A stretch of 10,134 nucleotides of DNA. Source: Pseudomonadota bacterium. Its GTDB lineage: Bacteria; Pseudomonadota; Alphaproteobacteria; Rhodospirillales; Casp-alpha2. Within the stretch, counting starts at the first letter, position 1. Each line of letters opens with the position of its first letter. The translations under genes and the position numbers were made by a program. The stretch covers positions 1 to 10,134 of the forward strand of contig JAQBZY010000024.1 of NCBI GenBank assembly GCA_027620395.1, read 5' to 3'. Below the pieces are notes generated by a model that saw only the letters and a list, made by a program, of their open reading frames with translations, searched no databases and was not told the DNA's origin. Below are positions 7,381 through 10,134 of this stretch, piece after piece.

Positions 7381-8906
7381 GCCGGTTTCCTTGACTGAAC
7401 CTTGCCGGCCAACTCGCGCGCCCGCTTCAACAGCGCCGAGGTGGCGGCGATAACTCGGGCGTCGGCACGTTTGTAGGCTTTCTGGTGCCGTGCCGCCTCG
7501 GCGCGGAGCGCCGCCACATGGGCCAGTGTTTCGTCGGGGTGTACGCTGCCGATGCTGGCGCGGCTGAATAGGAACGCCCGCGCGTCCAGGATGTCGCGAA
7601 GCTCCGCCGTCGAGATGTCGATTTTGATCTCGGCCATCTCGCGTCCGGCACGGTTGAGATCGGCGCCGCGCACGGTGGCCGGCGTCCGGCCGGCGGCGAT
7701 GCTGTCGCGGACCAGTCTGCCGACGACGTGATGCGCGGACCGGAATGGCAAGTCGTAACGACGGACCAGTTCGTCGGCCAAATGGCTGGTGGTGCTCCAG
7801 AATGCGCCGGCGGAGTCGGCCATCCTTGCCACGTCGACGTTAATGGTGGCGATGGTTTCGGTGGCCAGGCGAAGCGATTGCGTCACCGCGTCGCCCATGC
7901 CGCTCGTCATGTCGTCGCCAAAGGCGAAATCGAGATCGGTCGAGAAGACGCTATGCTGGCAGGCCATGACGCCGGGCAGCCAGCCAACCGCTTGACCGGC
8001 CAGCGCCTTGATTCGCTCCAACGAATGCGGGTTCTTTTTTTGCGGCATGATGCTCGACGTGCCGGCGAGCCCGTCGGCGACCTCGACGTAGCCGAATTCC
8101 CACGAATGCCAGACGAACAGATCATTGGCGAGGCGACCGAGGTTCGACATCAGCAGCGACAGCACCGCCACGTCTTCCTCGATGTAATCACGGGCGAAAC
8201 CGCCGGCGTCCGATGAATTGACGACGATGCCGTCGTGACCGAGTAGTTCGGCGGTACGTTTGCGGTCGATTGGCCACGACGTGCCGGCCATGGCGGCGCC
8301 GCCGAGGCTCGACAAATTCGTCCGCCGATAGGCGTCGAACAACCGACCGAGGTCGCGCTCGAAAGCGGCGCCGTAACGCATCAGGTGGTGCCCGAAAGTG
8401 GCCGGCTGCGCGTGCTGCAAATGCGTATAGCCGGGCATCAGCGTCGCGGCGTGCTTTTCCGCCTGATCGAGAATGGCGCCTTGAAGTCCGAGTGTTAGAC
8501 CCGTGCACTTCAACAAAAGATCACGCAGATAAATGCGTTCCGCCGCCGCGCTTTGGTCGTTGCGGCTGCGCCCGGTCTGTAGCCGGCCGGCGATGTCCTC
8601 GCCGATCTTGCCGGCAAGGTGATGCTCGGTTTGCACCAGGAACGATCCGGAATTCGGCAAATATGGAAACCCGGCGCCGTCGCTGTCGTACATCCCGACA
8701 AGACCGGCCAGTAACTGGGCGCCGCGCTTTTGATCGAGGATGCCGGTTTCGGTCAGCATCACCGCGTGCGCGAGATCGGTCAGCACGTATTCCCGGAAGC
8801 GGCGGATCAGGCGTGGGATATGCGGGATTTCCTCGCAGTCGACGAGCACTTGGGTCCGCGGGCCGAGCCGCGCTTCCTCAAGAAAGACATCGTCCTTGCT
8901 GCTCAT
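7377..8906 (-). CDS. Argininosuccinate lyase/fumarase superfamily lyase, probably not ArgH
   Basis: This 509-residue protein belongs to the superfamily of lyases that release fumarate from N-substituted aspartates. Core motifs are kept: TGRSRND (111-117), the catalytic His162 in PGYTHLQHAQP and the mobile Ser loop around Ser284/Ser285 in GTSSIMPQKKNP. It differs from ArgH in three ways. It is about 50 residues longer than the usual 460, the N-terminus lacks the usual LWGGRF motif, and the DEDIH segment that precedes the TGRSRND motif in ArgH is replaced by SFLVQTEHH. Members of this superfamily also act on aminocarboxylates such as EDDS. Placed between a divergent ureohydrolase (4-base gap) and an M20 homologue (ATGA overlap), it more likely cleaves a C-N bond in a catabolic intermediate than makes arginine. 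The start is the ATG at 8906, with only a weak AGG upstream. Confidence 0.88.
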   Translation of the reverse strand: MSSKDDVFLEEARLGPRTQVLVDCEEIPHIPRLIRRFREYVLTDLAHAVMLTETGILDQKRGAQLLAGLVGMYDSDGAGFPYLPNSGSFLVQTEHHLAGKIGEDIAGRLQTGRSRNDQSAAAERIYLRDLLLKCTGLTLGLQGAILDQAEKHAATLMPGYTHLQHAQPATFGHHLMRYGAAFERDLGRLFDAYRRTNLSSLGGAAMAGTSWPIDRKRTAELLGHDGIVVNSSDAGGFARDYIEEDVAVLSLLMSNLGRLANDLFVWHSWEFGYVEVADGLAGTSSIMPQKKNPHSLERIKALAGQAVGWLPGVMACQHSVFSTDLDFAFGDDMTSGMGDAVTQSLRLATETIATINVDVARMADSAGAFWSTTSHLADELVRRYDLPFRSAHHVVGRLVRDSIAAGRTPATVRGADLNRAGREMAEIKIDISTAELRDILDARAFLFSRASIGSVHPDETLAHVAALRAEAARHQKAYKRADARVIAATSALLKRARELAGKVQSRKPA

Positions 8907-8910
8907 CTGG

Positions 8911-9978
8911 TCAGGCCTGCTTGGTGTTACGGGTCTGCACCAGCCCGACCATCAGATAGGCGATGATGTAGACAATCAGTCGATAGATGACCGCCGAGCC
9001 GGGCGGAATGCAGATGAACGACATGCCGGTCAATCCCCGGCGTCCAATCTCGTGTGCGACGCGGATCACCTCGTAGTCGGTCATGCCGATCGGCTCGGCG
9101 AGATCACCCAGGATGTCGCCGTTGGCTGGGCCGGCGCCGCCGATCACATCCATGTCGAAATGCACGTAAACGGCGTCGGTTCCGTCGTAGGCGTGCCGAA
9201 GTTCATTGCAAAGTCCGTCGATGCCGAGCTCGGTCCGCACCTTCCACATCGGGATGAAATGCGCGCCCCGGGTCAGATAATAGCGGACGATTTCCTTGGC
9301 CTCGAGCATGCCGCGCTCGCCGATATCGACCAGGTTGGGGATCGAAAAATTATTGTGAAACTCGTAGGTCTTGGCCTTCCAGTTGCCGCTGCCGGCGATG
9401 CGCGGATCCTTGGTCAGCCAGTCGATGAGCTTGGCGTCCCAGTGCGTATCGAGGCTAATCATGCCGACCTTGCCGTTGGTGCGTTCGGCGATCGGTTTGG
9501 CGATGGCGTAGGAACTGCAAGGTGAATTCTGACCGATAACGATCGGGATGGCGCCGGCGTCGAGCGCCGCGCCGACCATGACCTCGACGGCGGCTTGTGC
9601 CTTCAAGATATTTTCCGCCGTCGGATTGAGGTTGGCTTCCTCCGGAATGTCGGCGTCGCCGAAGTCGACGACCTTGAGATGCTCGAAGATATCGAGGTCG
9701 AAATCCTGCACGTAGCCAGACGGGTAGCGGATCGATTGCTGGCGGACTCGCTTCGGCGCCAATTTCCATTCCGCTTTGTCGACGCCGGCGTATTTGCCCT
9801 TGGCACCGGCGACATAAGGCGCGCCGATGATGACGACATCGGCACCCTTGAGGTCGGCCGCCGTCTTGGCGTGCGGCACGCCCATGAAAGTCGGCATGTC
9901 GTCTGACAGCATCGGGAAGTTCCGGTCCTTGACCCGGTAGTGCGCCTTGATCTCTTCCCACGTCGTTGTATAGGTCAT
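8911..9978 (-). CDS. Ureohydrolase (arginase/agmatinase) fold protein with divergent active site
   Basis: This 355-residue protein is recognisable as ureohydrolase-like by the motifs SLDTHWDAK (Asp177, His179, Asp181) and HFDMDV (Asp275, Asp277), which match five of the six Mn ligands of arginase. The first signature, GGDHS, reads IGQNSPC (149 onwards), so the sixth ligand His aligns with Ser152. Near the C-terminus the DxxE motif whose Glu binds the guanidinium group in arginases reads SFIC (Ser320, Cys323). The family usually releases urea from guanidino compounds, but loss of this Glu suggests a different substrate or loss of activity. The last 30 residues are unusually hydrophobic (VIYRLIVYIIAYLMVGLV), corresponding to the terminal helix of the family, possibly a membrane-associating one. 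Its ATG at 9978 shares a base with the upstream TAA (TAATG). Confidence 0.82.
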   Translation of the reverse strand: MTYTTTWEEIKAHYRVKDRNFPMLSDDMPTFMGVPHAKTAADLKGADVVIIGAPYVAGAKGKYAGVDKAEWKLAPKRVRQQSIRYPSGYVQDFDLDIFEHLKVVDFGDADIPEEANLNPTAENILKAQAAVEVMVGAALDAGAIPIVIGQNSPCSSYAIAKPIAERTNGKVGMISLDTHWDAKLIDWLTKDPRIAGSGNWKAKTYEFHNNFSIPNLVDIGERGMLEAKEIVRYYLTRGAHFIPMWKVRTELGIDGLCNELRHAYDGTDAVYVHFDMDVIGGAGPANGDILGDLAEPIGMTDYEVIRVAHEIGRRGLTGMSFICIPPGSAVIYRLIVYIIAYLMVGLVQTRNTKQA

Positions 9979-10134
9979 TACACCGCTCCCACCACATCCA
10001 GCATCAGTTGGTGATAGATGCGCGCCGCCCGCACCACATCTTCGAGATCGACCGATTCATCCGCCATGCCGGAATTGGTGAAGAACGGGTCTTCCGATTT
10101 TTCGGTCCGCCGGTAGGGGCCGTACATGGCCGTC
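9978..10134 (-). CDS. Probable M20-family amidohydrolase, C-terminal end only (5' part outside window)
   Basis: A frame open from the right edge to a TAA at 9978-9980 encodes about 51 residues: it passes through GPYRRTEKSEDPFFTNSG and ADESVDLEDVVRAARIY to a C-terminal LMLDVVGAV. The DESVDLEDVVRAARIY part resembles the last helix region of M20 peptidases, where HxPDE is followed by the terminal helix. It also resembles the end of the M20 protein at 6160-7380 (NTMPDERVDI versus NSGMADESVDL), with Asn in the position of the expected zinc His in both. It is probably a paralogue or partner subunit of that protein and the first visible gene of the operon. The fragment is short, so the family call rests on this region alone. 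The stop overlaps the next start as TAATG, implying translational coupling. Confidence 0.6.
   Translation of the reverse strand, partial: TAMYGPYRRTEKSEDPFFTNSGMADESVDLEDVVRAARIYHQLMLDVVGAV

Noticed and set aside
7377..8906. Naming this gene argH
   Set aside because: The superfamily core fits, but the ArgH N-terminal and DEDIH motifs are missing, the length is greater and no arginine-synthesis gene is beside it.
8270..9525. Plus-strand open frames opposite the lyase and ureohydrolase genes
   Set aside because: Arg- and Asp-rich low-complexity translations without motifs; the minus strand holds conserved catalytic sequences through the whole stretch.

Overview
The window is GC-rich DNA in which almost every gene lies on the minus strand. 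The codon usage, the gene families and the dense operon suggest a proteobacterium, most likely an alphaproteobacterium. That placement is inference; no rRNA or marker gene is present. A plus-strand sensor histidine kinase, cut by the left edge, occupies 3-527 and converges on a long minus-strand operon running from the right edge down to 585. I see no RNA genes, CRISPR arrays, insertion sequences or transporters, and no regulator other than the kinase fragment.

The operon, in transcription order (right to left), has two blocks. The upstream block is tightly packed, with stop/start overlaps or a 4-base gap: the C-terminal end of a probable M20-type amidohydrolase (9978-10134), a divergent arginase/agmatinase-fold protein (8911-9978), an argininosuccinate-lyase-superfamily enzyme (7377-8906), an M20-type peptidase homologue (6160-7380), an M24 creatinase/prolidase-fold protein (5021-6160) and an M28 peptidase homologue (3759-5024). 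After a 34-base AT-rich gap comes a looser block: N-carbamoyl-D-amino-acid hydrolase (2789-3724), a hydantoinase/dihydropyrimidinase broken by one frameshift (1289-2769) and an Asp/Glu/hydantoin racemase (585-1265).

The looser block is a textbook route from 5-substituted hydantoins to D-amino acids: racemase, ring-opening hydantoinase and D-carbamoylase. The upstream block is less ordinary. Three of its proteins keep the fold signatures of metallohydrolases but have lost defined metal or substrate ligands. The M20 protein lacks all three residues of the second zinc site, the M24 protein lacks four of five metal ligands, and the ureohydrolase lacks the first His ligand and the guanidinium-binding Glu. 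The M28 protein keeps every ligand, and the lyase keeps its core catalytic motifs but not the usual substrate motif of ArgH.

My reading is that the operon breaks down a nitrogen-rich compound with amide, ureido or guanidino bonds and a possible hydantoin intermediate, using repurposed amidohydrolase folds. The hydantoin steps follow from family knowledge. The substrate of the upstream block is unknown. No frame-restored copy was available, so the hydantoinase break may be a sequencing or assembly error.
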